A stretch of 64,000 nucleotides of DNA from Pelagibacteraceae bacterium AG-426-L23 (GTDB lineage: Bacteria > Pseudomonadota > Alphaproteobacteria > Pelagibacterales > Pelagibacteraceae): contig QCNU01000001.1 in the NCBI GenBank assembly GCA_003213115.1, positions 1-64,000 of the forward strand. Reading direction: 5' to 3'. The notes below the pieces were generated by a model. It saw only the letters and a list, made by a program, of their open reading frames with translations. It ran no database searches and was not told where the DNA came from. Positions within the stretch are counted from its first letter, which is position 1; each line of letters begins with the position of its first letter. Position numbers and translations under genes: made by a program. Positions 49,035 through 57,673 of this stretch are shown here, one piece after another.

Positions 49035-49616
49035 ATGAAATTTAAAATTCCAAATATCTTAACAATAGGAAGAATAATTATCGTTCCTATTTTTGTATTA
49101 ACTTTTTTTCTGCCTGGTTTCTTTGGTGACCTTATTCCCTTTTTTCTTTTTGTTTTAGCTAGTTTTACTGATTATTTGGATGGTCTTTTAGCAAGAATAT
49201 TTAAAGAAGAGTCTAAACTTGGAGAATTATTGGATCCCATTGCTGATAAAATTTTAGTTTCAACAGCTCTTCTTCTGCTTATAATGAATGGAGCAATAAA
49301 AAACTTTGAAGTAATTGCAGCAATTATTATTATCACACGAGAAATTTTAATTTCAGGCCTAAGAGAGTTTTTGGCCAAAGGAAGTATAGCAATGCCGGTA
49401 ACAAGTTTATCAAAACTCAAAGCCTTTATTCAAATGTTTGCAATTTCAGTTCTTCTAACTGGAGATTTTGGTAATAAAATTATAAATTTTCAAGATTATA
49501 ATGCGCAAACTATTGGTATTATTCTTTTATGGTTATCTGCTTTTTTAACTTTATATACCGGATATGACTATTTAGTTAAAGGAATAGATCACGCAATTAA
49601 CGAAGATAAGAAATAA
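49035..49616 (+). CDS. pgsA: CDP-diacylglycerol--glycerol-3-phosphate phosphatidyltransferase
   Basis: PgsA makes phosphatidylglycerol phosphate, the first step to phosphatidylglycerol and cardiolipin. It is a membrane protein of 193 residues with several spans and the CDP-alcohol phosphotransferase signature DYLDGLLARIFKEESKLG...LDPIADK (D-G-x2-A-R-x8-G-x3-D-x3-D) near residues 45-72. It starts three bases after uvrC. Phosphatidylglycerol is also the donor for Lgt (53.3 kb). Its TAA abuts the ilvE stop of the other strand. Confidence 0.94.
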   Translation: MKFKIPNILTIGRIIIVPIFVLTFFLPGFFGDLIPFFLFVLASFTDYLDGLLARIFKEESKLGELLDPIADKILVSTALLLLIMNGAIKNFEVIAAIIIITREILISGLREFLAKGSIAMPVTSLSKLKAFIQMFAISVLLTGDFGNKIINFQDYNAQTIGIILLWLSAFLTLYTGYDYLVKGIDHAINEDKK

Positions 49617-50504
49617 TTAAGCTGCAGTTTTTTTTCTAACTAAGTTTTGATAACTATCTGATAATTCTCTTACAAGATTACAAACTTCAAACTTATACTT
49701 TCCAATTTGAGAAACTGGTGTTACTTCAGCAGCAGTACCAGTCAAAAAACATCCTACAAAATTTTTCATCTCATCAGGCTTAATCTTTCTTTCAATAACT
49801 TTTATTCCTTTAGACTTAGCAATTTCAATTACACATCTTCTTGTAATTCCATCTAAAAAAGAGTCTGGAGTCGGTGTGTGTAATTCTTTTTCACTATTTT
49901 TAAAAAAAATATTTGCCCCTGTTGCCTCTGCAATATTTCCTTCGTGATCTAACATTAAAGAATCGGTATAACCTTTACTTTCTGCCTCATGTTTAGAAAG
50001 TGTACAAATCATGTATAAACCTGAAGCTTTAGTATCCCATGGAACTGATTGGGGAGATGGTCTTCTCCACGAAGAAATATCAAGTCTGATACCTTCCAGT
50101 TTTAGTTTAGGATCAAAATAAGAGCCCCATTCCCATGTCGCTATCGCAACATTAATTTTATTTTTCTGAGCTGAAATTGCCATCATTTCGCTGCCTCTCC
50201 AGACCACAGGCCTCACATATCCATTTTTTACTTTTTGGACTGCAATAATTTGCTTAGATGCATCATTGATTTCTTTTTTGGTGTATGGAATGTTTATTCC
50301 CATTCTTTTAGCCGAGTAAAATAATCTTTCTGTGTGTTCTTCCAGTTTAAATATTTCACCATCGTAAACTCTTTCACCTTCAAAAACACAACTTGCATAA
50401 TGTAATCCATGGCTCAAAATGTGAATTTGTGCTGATCCCCAGTCTACATTTTCACCGTTAAACCAAATTTTGCCCGATCTTTTATCGTAAGGTATTGTTT
50501 CCAT
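49617..50504 (-). CDS. ilvE: branched-chain-amino-acid aminotransferase
   Basis: IlvE does the last step of Leu, Ile and Val synthesis. The 295-residue product belongs to class IV aminotransferases, with IWFNGENVDWGSAQIHILSHGLHYASCVFEGERVYDG at the start, the PLP Lys in WDTKASGLYMICTL, LDHEGNIAEATGANIFF and FLTGTAAEVTPVSQIG. The order fits ilvE; D-amino-acid transaminase is the main alternative but less like this. It is divergent from the MarR gene across a 77-base gap that holds a strong palindrome. Confidence 0.93.
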   Translation of the reverse strand: METIPYDKRSGKIWFNGENVDWGSAQIHILSHGLHYASCVFEGERVYDGEIFKLEEHTERLFYSAKRMGINIPYTKKEINDASKQIIAVQKVKNGYVRPVVWRGSEMMAISAQKNKINVAIATWEWGSYFDPKLKLEGIRLDISSWRRPSPQSVPWDTKASGLYMICTLSKHEAESKGYTDSLMLDHEGNIAEATGANIFFKNSEKELHTPTPDSFLDGITRRCVIEIAKSKGIKVIERKIKPDEMKNFVGCFLTGTAAEVTPVSQIGKYKFEVCNLVRELSDSYQNLVRKKTAA

Positions 50505-50523
50505 AAGAATTAAATTAAACGAT

Positions 50524-50540
50524 TTTTTTGTTACAAAAAA
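50524..50540. promoter_or_regulatory. palindromic candidate operator between ilvE and the MarR gene
   Basis: TTTTTTGTTACAAAAAA is a perfect palindrome with 8-base arms around one central base. It lies between two divergent start codons (ilvE at 50504, MarR gene at 50582). MarR-family proteins bind palindromes of about this size near their own genes. The repeat is made mainly of T and A runs, so a chance origin is not excluded. Confidence 0.35.
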
Positions 50541-50581
50541 GTATATTTCTTAATACAATAAGTCAATATAACTTACCAATT

Positions 50582-51025
50582 ATGAAAGATTTACTTTACC
50601 TTAAAGATGAACAAATAAAGGATTTTATTCAATTGCTATTTTATGCCTATAAGGAAACGTTTTCTGACCCTAAAGAGATATTATCAAAAAAATCTTTTGG
50701 GTCGGCTCATCTTAGAGCGTTAAATCTTATAGAGAGAAATCCTGGTATCAATCAAAGTGATCTTCTATTTAAACTTAAAATTACCAAACAAAGCCTTAAT
50801 AGAGTTTTAAGAGATCTAATAAAATCTAAAATGATTAAACAAGAAAAAAATGATAGTGATACAAGAAAGAAAAATTTGTATTTAGATAAAGATGGTAAAA
50901 TTTTTTTTAATAAAATTTATGAAACTCAAAAAAAAAGAATATTTAATGCTTTAAAAAACTCTGAACCTGACTCTGTAATTAAATTTAAAAGAGTTTTAAA
51001 TAAGATAATAGATGGAAAAAAGTAA
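50582..51025 (+). CDS. petP: MarR-family regulator (PetP-like)
   Basis: A 147-residue winged-helix DNA-binding protein. The core is SAHLRALNLIERNPGINQSDLLFKLKITKQSLNRVLRDLIKSKMIKQEKNDSDTRKKNLYLDKDGK in sequence, with the D-T-R-K-K wing typical of MarR. I start at the ATG at 50582; the upstream TTG at 50528 would fall in the divergent regulatory gap. The next two genes, a response regulator and a kinase, overlap in series. The same MarR-regulator pair (PetP-PetR) precedes petABC in Rhodobacter; here petABC is 8 kb away, so the name is by likeness only. Confidence 0.75.
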   Translation: MKDLLYLKDEQIKDFIQLLFYAYKETFSDPKEILSKKSFGSAHLRALNLIERNPGINQSDLLFKLKITKQSLNRVLRDLIKSKMIKQEKNDSDTRKKNLYLDKDGKIFFNKIYETQKKRIFNALKNSEPDSVIKFKRVLNKIIDGKK

Positions 51026-51689
51026 AACACATATATTAGTTGTAGATGACGATAATAGAATAAGAGAATTATTAAAAGAGTATTTGGAAGATAATAATTT
51101 TATAGTATCTACATCAATTGACTCAGATAATGCTAAGATTAAATTAGAACAATTTACATTTGATCTAATAGTATTAGATGTAATGATGCCTGGACAAAGC
51201 GGATTCGACTTAACTAAAGAAATTAAAAAAAAATTAAATGTCCCAATAATTTTATTAACTGCAAAAGGTGAAGTTGAAAATAGAATTATAGGCTTAGAAC
51301 TAGGTGCAGATGACTATATTGGCAAGCCTTTTGAACCAAAAGAATTGCTTTTGAGAATAAAAAATATTATTAAAAAGAGTAAAAAAATTGATACAAAAAA
51401 AGTCAGCAAGATTGGGTTTGCAAAAGTAGATTTAAATAGAATGACGATTCAATTAAATAATAAAACAAATAAAATTAACTTGGCAGAGAAAAAAGTTCTT
51501 ATGGAAATGATGTCTAATCCTGGAAAAACATACAGTAGGACACAGATAGGGAATATTTCTAAAATAATGCAAGAAAGATCAATTGACGTAATGATAACTA
51601 GACTTAGACAAAAAATTGAGTTGGATCCAAAAAATCCAAAATACTTACAAACAATAAGGGGCTCAGGATATGTTCTCTGGATTGAATAA
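51012..51689 (+). CDS. petR: OmpR-type response regulator (PetR-like)
   Basis: A 225-residue two-component regulator. The receiver domain (1-125) has acidic residues D12-D14, the phosphorylated Asp 56 in IVLDVMMPG and Lys in DDYIGKPF. The C-terminal winged-helix DNA-binding domain ends 'RSIDVMITRLRQKIELDPKNPKYLQTIRGSGYVL', as in the OmpR family. It overlaps the MarR gene by 14 bases and the kinase gene by 20, so the three make one unit. Its DNA target is unknown. Confidence 0.9.
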   Translation: MEKSKTHILVVDDDNRIRELLKEYLEDNNFIVSTSIDSDNAKIKLEQFTFDLIVLDVMMPGQSGFDLTKEIKKKLNVPIILLTAKGEVENRIIGLELGADDYIGKPFEPKELLLRIKNIIKKSKKIDTKKVSKIGFAKVDLNRMTIQLNNKTNKINLAEKKVLMEMMSNPGKTYSRTQIGNISKIMQERSIDVMITRLRQKIELDPKNPKYLQTIRGSGYVLWIE

Positions 51690-52983
51690 ATTTTTCAAAT
51701 TAATTTTACCTAAAGGATTATTTTATAGATCTTTAATAATAGTAGCTGCACCTATCATTATATTACAGATTCTTGTCACTACAGTTTTTTTTGATAGCAT
51801 CTGGATAAAAGCTAATAAAGGGATGACTAGATCCCTGGTTGGTGAGTTAAAAACTTTAACTGATTTTTATAATGAAAATAAAGAAATAGACTTACTAACG
51901 AACATATACAAAAAGAATTTTGATTTTGTAATTAATATTAAAGAGGAAAACTTACCTAAAATTGAATCAGAAAGAAAGTTTAGTCCAATGGATAGATCTT
52001 TAAGAAGAGAACTAAAATCTGCATTTGGGAGTGGAAACTATTGGTTTAATACAACAAAATATAAAGATGTTGTTGAAGTAAGGATAAGATCTAATAATAG
52101 AGTTATTCAATTTTTCTTTCCTAGAGAAAAAATAGCTACATCATCTGTAAGATTATTTTTATTATGGGTGAGTGTGCCCTCTTTTCTTCTCATCTTTATT
52201 GCAATAATTTTTTTAAAAAATCAAACGAGACCTATAGTTAATTTAGCAAAAGCAGCTGAGAGATTTGGAAAAGGTGATTATGTTAATGAATTTAGACCGT
52301 CAGGAGCTTCGGAAATAAGAAAAGCAGCTTATGAATTTGATAGAATGGTTAAAAGAATAAATAGACACTTAAACCAAAGATCAGAAATGCTCTCAGGTAT
52401 AAGTCATGATCTAAGAACACCTCTTACTAGACTTAAACTTCAACTAGCCATGCTAAATCAAAAAGAAATTTCTGATAGGATGTCTAAAGACATTGATGAA
52501 ATGGAGAGAATGCTTGATGATTACCTTCAGTTTGCAAAAACTCAAACACAAGAAAGTACTTCCACTATAGATTTAAATATTTTTTTTCAAGACATATTAA
52601 AAGAATTTAAATATAAAAATTTGCATCTTACAACCGAAGAAAACTATAAATTTGTAGGTAGGAAAAATGCTTTAAAAAGATGTTTTAATAATTTAATTCA
52701 AAATGGCCTATCGTATGGAAAAAATGTTTATGTTAGCCTTAATAGAGCTCCTAATAGATTAAGTATCTTAGTGGAGGATGATGGTCCAGGAATACCTAAA
52801 GATCAACATCGAAATGTTTTTAAACCTTTTTATAGATTGGACAAAAGCAGAAGTCTCAATAAATCTGGTGTAGGCCTAGGCCTATCAATTTCTGAGGACA
52901 TTATAAATTCTCATGGTGGAAGTATTCAGCTTTCTAAAAGTAAGTACAGTGGCTTACTTGTTAAGGTTTCTTTGCCGATTTAG
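51670..52983 (+). CDS. sensor histidine kinase, EnvZ-like
   Basis: A 437-residue membrane kinase that should control the adjacent response regulator. Two membrane spans (about 15-38 and 160-182) flank a periplasmic sensor of about 120 residues with no named domain. HAMP follows ('NLAKAAERFGKGDYVNEFRPSG'), then the phospho-acceptor His in LSGISHDLRTPLTRLKLQL, the N box FNNLIQNGLSYG, and the G boxes DDGPGIPKD and GVGLGLSISEDIINSHGG. The signal is unknown. It overlaps the convergent ubiK gene by 23 bases at its end. Confidence 0.92.
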   Translation: MFSGLNKFFKLILPKGLFYRSLIIVAAPIIILQILVTTVFFDSIWIKANKGMTRSLVGELKTLTDFYNENKEIDLLTNIYKKNFDFVINIKEENLPKIESERKFSPMDRSLRRELKSAFGSGNYWFNTTKYKDVVEVRIRSNNRVIQFFFPREKIATSSVRLFLLWVSVPSFLLIFIAIIFLKNQTRPIVNLAKAAERFGKGDYVNEFRPSGASEIRKAAYEFDRMVKRINRHLNQRSEMLSGISHDLRTPLTRLKLQLAMLNQKEISDRMSKDIDEMERMLDDYLQFAKTQTQESTSTIDLNIFFQDILKEFKYKNLHLTTEENYKFVGRKNALKRCFNNLIQNGLSYGKNVYVSLNRAPNRLSILVEDDGPGIPKDQHRNVFKPFYRLDKSRSLNKSGVGLGLSISEDIINSHGGSIQLSKSKYSGLLVKVSLPI

Positions 52984-53206
52984 ATTTTTTATTTTTTTTC
53001 AAAGATTTTAATTCTTTTCCTTGTTTTTGAACAATATTTTTTAAAACTTCAAACTCCTCTCTAGAAACTACTTCTAATTTTTCTAATAAGTTTTCTTTTT
53101 GAAATTTAAGATTAGTTAATATTTCTTTCTTAGCATCTTTAGACGATAAGATTCCATTTTCAATAATATCAGATATTGCTTTCAAAAATCTTTCAGAGTT
53201 GTTCAT
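52961..53206 (-). CDS. ubiK: UbiK/BMFP-family accessory protein
   Basis: An 81-residue protein of the BMFP (YqiC/DUF526) family, called UbiK in E. coli, where it helps ubiquinone synthesis in the membrane-associated Ubi complex. It is one long helix with a coiled coil: KNLKFQKENLLEKLEVVSREEFEVLKNIVQKQGKELK-like, the middle 'VSREEFEVLKNIVQKQ' being the family signature, then a Lys/Ser-rich tail. I use the ATG at 53206. Its end overlaps the kinase gene. A ubiquinone link fits an organism with the bc1 complex in the same window. Confidence 0.8.
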   Translation of the reverse strand: MNNSERFLKAISDIIENGILSSKDAKKEILTNLKFQKENLLEKLEVVSREEFEVLKNIVQKQGKELKSLKKNKKSKSAKKP

Positions 53207-53259
53207 AACCAATCTTAATTCATAAGAAATATAATATCAATTATGTTATAAATCCTAAG

Positions 53260-54054
53260 ATGTATATTCATAATTTTGACCCAGTTATAGTTAATTTCGG
53301 ATTTATTGAAATTAGATGGTACTCTTTAGCTTATATTTTTGGAATTTTATTAGGTTGGTGGTTAGCTAAAAAAATTTTAAATTACAGATCAAACATTGAG
53401 GATAGAACATTTCTTCAAGGAGCATTTGACGACCTCATAGTCTATTTAATTGTATCAATAATTTTAGGTGGAAGATTAGGATATGTTTTATTTTACAATC
53501 CTAACTTTTATTTAAATAACTTAGTTGAAATTATTAAAGTATGGGAAGGCGGTATGTCTTTTCATGGTGCTTTGATTGGAGTTATCGTCGGTACATTTCT
53601 TTTTACAAAAAAAAGAAAGATTCATACTTTTATTTTTTTAGATGTTGTTGCTTGTGTTTCGCCTATAGGATTATTTTTTGGAAGAATTGCAAATTTTATT
53701 AACGCAGAATTATACGGTAAACCAGCACAAGTTTTTTGGTCTATTATCTTTCCTACTGTCGATAATATCCCAAGACATCCCTCACAAATTTATGAGGCTC
53801 TTATGGAAGGGGTTATTCTTTTTTTAATACTTATAACCTTTGTTTATAATAGAAAAATTAAAATAGGTATTTGCTCAGCTTTATTTTTAATTTTTTATGG
53901 TGGTTTTAGGATTATTGGAGAACAGTTTAGGGAGCCAGACGAACATATAGGTTATTTGTTTAATTTATTTAGCATGGGAACGCTCTTAAGTTTAATAATG
54001 ATGGTTCTGGGATTTTTTTTGTTATTAAAAATTAATAAAAGCAAGGAAGTATAA
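53260..54054 (+). CDS. lgt: prolipoprotein diacylglyceryl transferase
   Basis: Lgt attaches diacylglycerol from phosphatidylglycerol to the lipobox Cys of lipoproteins such as BamD. The 264-residue polytopic protein has IRWYSLAYIFGILLGWWLA, the loop GGRLGYVLFYNPNFY, WEGGMSFHGALIGV and the signature GRIANFINAELYGKP. Later HPSQIYEALMEG and GGFRIIGEQFREPDEHIG are typical. It heads the lgt-DUF185-pgeF order that is common in alphaproteobacteria. The ATG at 53260 gives the standard N-terminus. Confidence 0.95.
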   Translation: MYIHNFDPVIVNFGFIEIRWYSLAYIFGILLGWWLAKKILNYRSNIEDRTFLQGAFDDLIVYLIVSIILGGRLGYVLFYNPNFYLNNLVEIIKVWEGGMSFHGALIGVIVGTFLFTKKRKIHTFIFLDVVACVSPIGLFFGRIANFINAELYGKPAQVFWSIIFPTVDNIPRHPSQIYEALMEGVILFLILITFVYNRKIKIGICSALFLIFYGGFRIIGEQFREPDEHIGYLFNLFSMGTLLSLIMMVLGFFLLLKINKSKEV

Positions 54055-54059
54055 AAAAA

Positions 54060-55103
54060 GTGAAAGAAGCTCAAATTATACCATTAGACAAATTTGTTGA
54101 AAACGCACTTTATAATGAAAACTATGGGTATTATTCAAAAAAAAATCCCTTTGGGAAATCTGGAGATTACGTAACAGCTCCTAACATATCTTTTTTGTTT
54201 AGTGAGATGATTGCAATATGGATAATTTCCTACTGGGAAAATTTACAAAAACCTAAAAAATTTAATATTGTAGAATTAGGTCCTGGAAATGGAGATCTAT
54301 GTAAAGTTTTGATAAAAACTTTTAAAAATTTCCCTGATTTTTATAAAAATGTAAAAATTTTTTTATATGAAAGAAGTAAATATTTACAAAAAATACAGAA
54401 AAATAAAATAAAAGAAAAAAAAGTTAGTTGGCTTAAAAATATAAATGATATTAAAAGTGGTCCAGTTCTTTTCTTTGGAAATGAATTTTTTGATGCGATA
54501 CCAATTAAGCAATTTAAAATAGATAAAAATAAAATTTACGAAAAATATCTCTCTGTTAATAAAAAGGATAAAATAAAAATAATTTTAAAAAAAGCTAAAA
54601 AAAAAACCATATTTAAATTAAAAAAGTTTGGTCTATTTAATAATAAAGGAGTAATAGAATATCCAGATCTAGGAATAAAGGAATTAGATAAGATGATACA
54701 AGTTATTAGAAAATTTAATGGAGGTATACTGTTAATCGACTATGGTTTTTTAGATAAAAAGAATGTTAGTACTTTACAATCTGTAAAATCTCATAAAAAA
54801 AATGAAGTATTTGAAAATTTAAGTGACGCTGATATTACCTCTTTAGTAAATTTTACTCTTTTGAAGGACTATTTTTTAGAACAAAATTTTAATCTTAACC
54901 AAGTTGTTTCACAAAGCTTTTTCTTAAAGAGAATTGGTATTTTGCATAGAGCAGAAATGTTAAGTAAAAAAATGAGTTTTAGTGCAAAAGCCAATTTATA
55001 CTCAAGATTAAGAAGGTTGCTGGACTCAAGATATATGGGAAATCTTTTTAAAGTAATTTTTGCTTATAAGAATAAAAAAAAATTTAGGTTGGGATTTAAT
55101 TAA
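54060..55103 (+). CDS. NDUFAF7/MidA-like SAM-dependent methyltransferase (DUF185)
   Basis: A 347-residue methyltransferase whose human relative, NDUFAF7, methylates an Arg of complex I subunit NDUFS2 in assembly. Family features: LYNENYGYYSKKNPFGKSGDYVTAPNISFLFSEMIAIW, NIVELGPGNGDLCKVLIKTF for SAM binding, FFGNEFFDAIPIKQF, GGILLIDYGF and TLQSVKSHKKNEVFENLSDADITSLVNF. The start is GTG at 54060. The bacterial substrate is probably the same complex I subunit (NuoD), but this is inference. It lies between lgt and pgeF and overlaps pgeF by one base (TAATG). Confidence 0.88.
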   Translation: MKEAQIIPLDKFVENALYNENYGYYSKKNPFGKSGDYVTAPNISFLFSEMIAIWIISYWENLQKPKKFNIVELGPGNGDLCKVLIKTFKNFPDFYKNVKIFLYERSKYLQKIQKNKIKEKKVSWLKNINDIKSGPVLFFGNEFFDAIPIKQFKIDKNKIYEKYLSVNKKDKIKIILKKAKKKTIFKLKKFGLFNNKGVIEYPDLGIKELDKMIQVIRKFNGGILLIDYGFLDKKNVSTLQSVKSHKKNEVFENLSDADITSLVNFTLLKDYFLEQNFNLNQVVSQSFFLKRIGILHRAEMLSKKMSFSAKANLYSRLRRLLDSRYMGNLFKVIFAYKNKKKFRLGFN

Positions 55104-55867
55104 TGTTTTTTTCAAATAAATTAAATAAATTTAAAAACATAAATCATTGTTTTTTTTCAAAAAAAGGTGGCTATTCATCAGGGATATATGAAAGTTTAAA
55201 CTGTGGACTGGGGTCAGATGATAATAAAAATAATGTGATAAAAAATTTAGAGTTTGTAGCAAAAAAAATGGAAATCAATAATGTAGAGAACTTAAAGCTA
55301 ATGAATCAAACACATAGTAACAAAGTATTTTTTCTTGACGAAAAAAATAGGAATTTGAATAAAATTAAATCTGACTCACTTGTCACCAATGTCAATGGTG
55401 TTGCTCTGGGTGTTCTTACTGCTGATTGTGTCCCTATAATTTTATATGATGAAGTTAATAAATCAATTGGTTGTATACATGCAGGTTGGAAGGGTTCTAT
55501 TTCTGGAATAATTGAAAACACTATAAAAAAATTTAAGGAAATAAATAATAAAGTTAAAATTACAGCTTGTATTGGTCCATGTATTGGAATCAAAAGTTAT
55601 GAGGTAGGTGAGGATTTTTATAAGAATTTTTTGGCAGAATCAAAAAATAATATTAATTTTTTTTTAAAGCAAAACCATAATAAGTATAATTTTGACATAA
55701 GAAAATATGTAAATTTTAAGTTGAATAATTGTGGCGTGGAAGAAGTTGAAAATATCGATTTTGATACATTTGAGGATAAAGACAACTTTTATAGTTACAG
55801 ACGATCTCAAAAATTGGGTCAAACGGACTATGGAAGGTGTATTGCAACTATTAGTTTGAAAACTTAA
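55103..55867 (+). CDS. pgeF: PgeF/YfiH-family (laccase-domain) protein
   Basis: A 254-residue protein of the Cu-oxidase_4 / YfiH family, also called polyphenol oxidase or PgeF. Members act on purine nucleosides and, in E. coli, correct wrongly added Ser in peptidoglycan precursors. Zinc/copper-site residues show in NQTHSNKVF (His), LTADCVPIILYD (Cys) and CIHAGWKGS (His). ACIGPCIGIKSYEVGEDF and YRRSQKLGQTDYGRC are also typical. A link to the cell-wall genes here is possible but not shown. Confidence 0.88.
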   Translation: MFFSNKLNKFKNINHCFFSKKGGYSSGIYESLNCGLGSDDNKNNVIKNLEFVAKKMEINNVENLKLMNQTHSNKVFFLDEKNRNLNKIKSDSLVTNVNGVALGVLTADCVPIILYDEVNKSIGCIHAGWKGSISGIIENTIKKFKEINNKVKITACIGPCIGIKSYEVGEDFYKNFLAESKNNINFFLKQNHNKYNFDIRKYVNFKLNNCGVEEVENIDFDTFEDKDNFYSYRRSQKLGQTDYGRCIATISLKT

Positions 55868-55884
55868 AAAAATAATTGTATAAA
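55856..55884 (+). promoter_or_regulatory. candidate prs promoter
   Basis: TTGAAA (55856-55861) and TATAAA (55879-55884) are 17 bases apart, each a five-of-six match to sigma70 elements. The -35 overlaps the end of pgeF. A start near 55891 leaves a very short leader before the prs ATG at 55898. Confidence 0.5.
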
Positions 55885-55897
55885 TAATTATATTTTC

Positions 55898-56830
55898 ATG
55901 AAAATATTATCTGGAACTAGCAATAATAAGCTCAGTAAGGATATCTCAAAAAAATTAAAATCTAAATTAGTCAATACAAATATCAAAAGATTTGCTGACG
56001 GAGAGATTTATATTGAAATCAATGAAAATATAAGAGGCAATAGTGTATTTGTAATACAGTCTACATCAACACCTGCTAATGACAATTTAATGGAACTTCT
56101 TCTATGTCTAGATGCATTGAAAAGATCATCCGCAAAAAGTATTACAGCAGTCATTCCATATTTTGGTTATGCTAGACAAGATAGGAAGGTTGCACCTAGA
56201 ACTTCTATTTCTGCTAAGGTTGTTTCAAATTTAATCTCAATGGCTGGAGCAAATAGAGTTGTGACAGTTGACTTGCATGCTGGTCAGATCCAAGGTTTTT
56301 TTGATATTCCAGTTGATAACTTATTTACTACTCCGTTATTTGCAAGATTTATTAAGAAATCTTTTAAAAACAAAAAACTAATTTGTGTTTCTCCAGACGT
56401 TGGTGGAGTTCAAAGAACTAGAGGATTAGCTACAAAGCTCAAAACAGACCTTGCAATAATTGATAAAAGAAGACCAAAACCTGGAAAATCTCAAGTAATG
56501 AATTTAATTGGTGATGTTAGAGGAAAAACTTGTCTAATTGTTGATGATATTATCGACAGTGGTGGAACAATCGTTAACGCTGCTGAAGTTTTAAAAAGAA
56601 AAGGAGCAACTGAGATTTATGTATTTATAACTCATGGAGTGTTAAGTGGAGATGCGTCAAGAAAAATTAAAAATTCTAAAATTAAAAAGCTTTTTATTAC
56701 AGACACGATAGATAATTCAAAAAAAATAAAAAATAACAATAAAATTGAGGTATTATCTATATCTTCACTAATGGCGGAAGCAATTAAAAGAATTTCTAAC
56801 TCTACTTCTGTGTCTGATTTATTTAATTAA
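55898..56830 (+). CDS. prs: ribose-phosphate pyrophosphokinase
   Basis: Prs makes PRPP from ribose 5-phosphate and ATP, used for nucleotides, His and Trp. The 310-residue product has FADGEIYIEINENIRG, PYFGYARQDRKVAPRTSISAKVV, TVDLHAGQIQGFFDIPVDNL, VSPDVGGVQRTRGLA and the PRPP-binding LIVDDIIDSGGTI. This is the classic class I enzyme and its length is standard. prs is followed by rplY and pth, a common alphaproteobacterial order. Confidence 0.97.
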   Translation: MKILSGTSNNKLSKDISKKLKSKLVNTNIKRFADGEIYIEINENIRGNSVFVIQSTSTPANDNLMELLLCLDALKRSSAKSITAVIPYFGYARQDRKVAPRTSISAKVVSNLISMAGANRVVTVDLHAGQIQGFFDIPVDNLFTTPLFARFIKKSFKNKKLICVSPDVGGVQRTRGLATKLKTDLAIIDKRRPKPGKSQVMNLIGDVRGKTCLIVDDIIDSGGTIVNAAEVLKRKGATEIYVFITHGVLSGDASRKIKNSKIKKLFITDTIDNSKKIKNNNKIEVLSISSLMAEAIKRISNSTSVSDLFN

Positions 56831-56884
56831 TACTTGTTTTATTTTCAAAGTTGAGTTAAATAGCTCATCCATTTGAATTAAAAA

Positions 56885-57667
56885 ATGAATAATTTAAAAG
56901 CAATAAAAAGAGAGAGCGCCTCTACCGGAGAGACAAATAAATTAAGAGCCAAAGGCTTAATACCTGCTATCTTATACGGAGGGAAAGATCCTAATGCAAA
57001 AATCTCTATAGAAAAAAAATCTATAGAAAGTATACTCAATTCAGAGTCTTTCCTATCTACTGTCATAGAATTAGAAATAGAGGGGAAAAAACAAAAAGTA
57101 TTGCCTCGAGATGTTGCGTATCATGTAGTATCAGATGAACCAATTCATATAGATTTCATGAGAGTGGTTTCTGGTTCAAAGATTGTTATTGAGATACCAG
57201 TAAAATTTAAAAATCAATCTGAGTCTCCAGGCCTTAAAAGAGGTGGAGTTTTGAATATAGTAAGAAGAAAAGTTGAATTGAATTGTCCTGCTGACCAAAT
57301 CCCAGATGATATTGAAATAGATTTAGCCGGCACGGATATTGGAACAAGCATCAAAATTTCCTCTGTCACGTTACCCAGCAATGTAGTTCCAACAATAACT
57401 GGTAGAGATTTTGTAATTGCTACAGTAGCAGCGCCAACAATCGTAAAAGAACCAGAGAAACCAGCTGAGGAAGTGGCAGCAGAAGGTGCAGATGGTGAAG
57501 CTGCAGCTGGCACTGATGGAGCAGTAGCTGGGGATGCAGCCCCTGCAGGTAAAGAAGGTGAAGCTGCCAAAAAAGATGACAAAGGAAAAGATCAATCTGG
57601 AGATAAAAAACAAGCTGGCAGTGATAAAAAATCACCTTCTGAAAAAAAACCACAAGAGAAGAAATAA
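56885..57667 (+). CDS. rplY: ribosomal protein bL25 (Ctc type) with long C-terminal tail
   Basis: bL25 binds 5S rRNA in the large ribosomal subunit. The N-terminal bL25 domain (ASTGETNKLRAKGLIPAILYGG) is followed by the TL5/Ctc beta domain (VEIPVKFKNQSESPGLKRGGVLNIVRRKVELNCPADQIPDDIEID in sequence). From about residue 190 the protein turns into a low-complexity tail: first acidic and rich in Ala, Gly, Glu and Asp, then rich in Lys, Asp, Ser and Gln. The tail is coded by clearly more GC-rich DNA (about 57450-57560) than its surroundings. Alphaproteobacterial bL25 often ends in such a tail, but this one is long. Confidence 0.93.
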   Translation: MNNLKAIKRESASTGETNKLRAKGLIPAILYGGKDPNAKISIEKKSIESILNSESFLSTVIELEIEGKKQKVLPRDVAYHVVSDEPIHIDFMRVVSGSKIVIEIPVKFKNQSESPGLKRGGVLNIVRRKVELNCPADQIPDDIEIDLAGTDIGTSIKISSVTLPSNVVPTITGRDFVIATVAAPTIVKEPEKPAEEVAAEGADGEAAAGTDGAVAGDAAPAGKEGEAAKKDDKGKDQSGDKKQAGSDKKSPSEKKPQEKK

Positions 57668-57673
57668 TTTAAT

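Noticed and set aside
56831-56884. Gap before rplY as a ribosomal-protein leader or riboswitch
   Set aside because: Only 54 bases with a short GAG...CTC repeat and a poor promoter match; nothing that looks like a structured leader.
57214-57653. Several overlapping minus-strand frames opposite the end of rplY
   Set aside because: They arise because the repeat-rich bL25 tail is free of antisense stops; they are compositionally odd (Ala/Ser, Cys/Phe, Leu/Gln runs) and lack any family motif.
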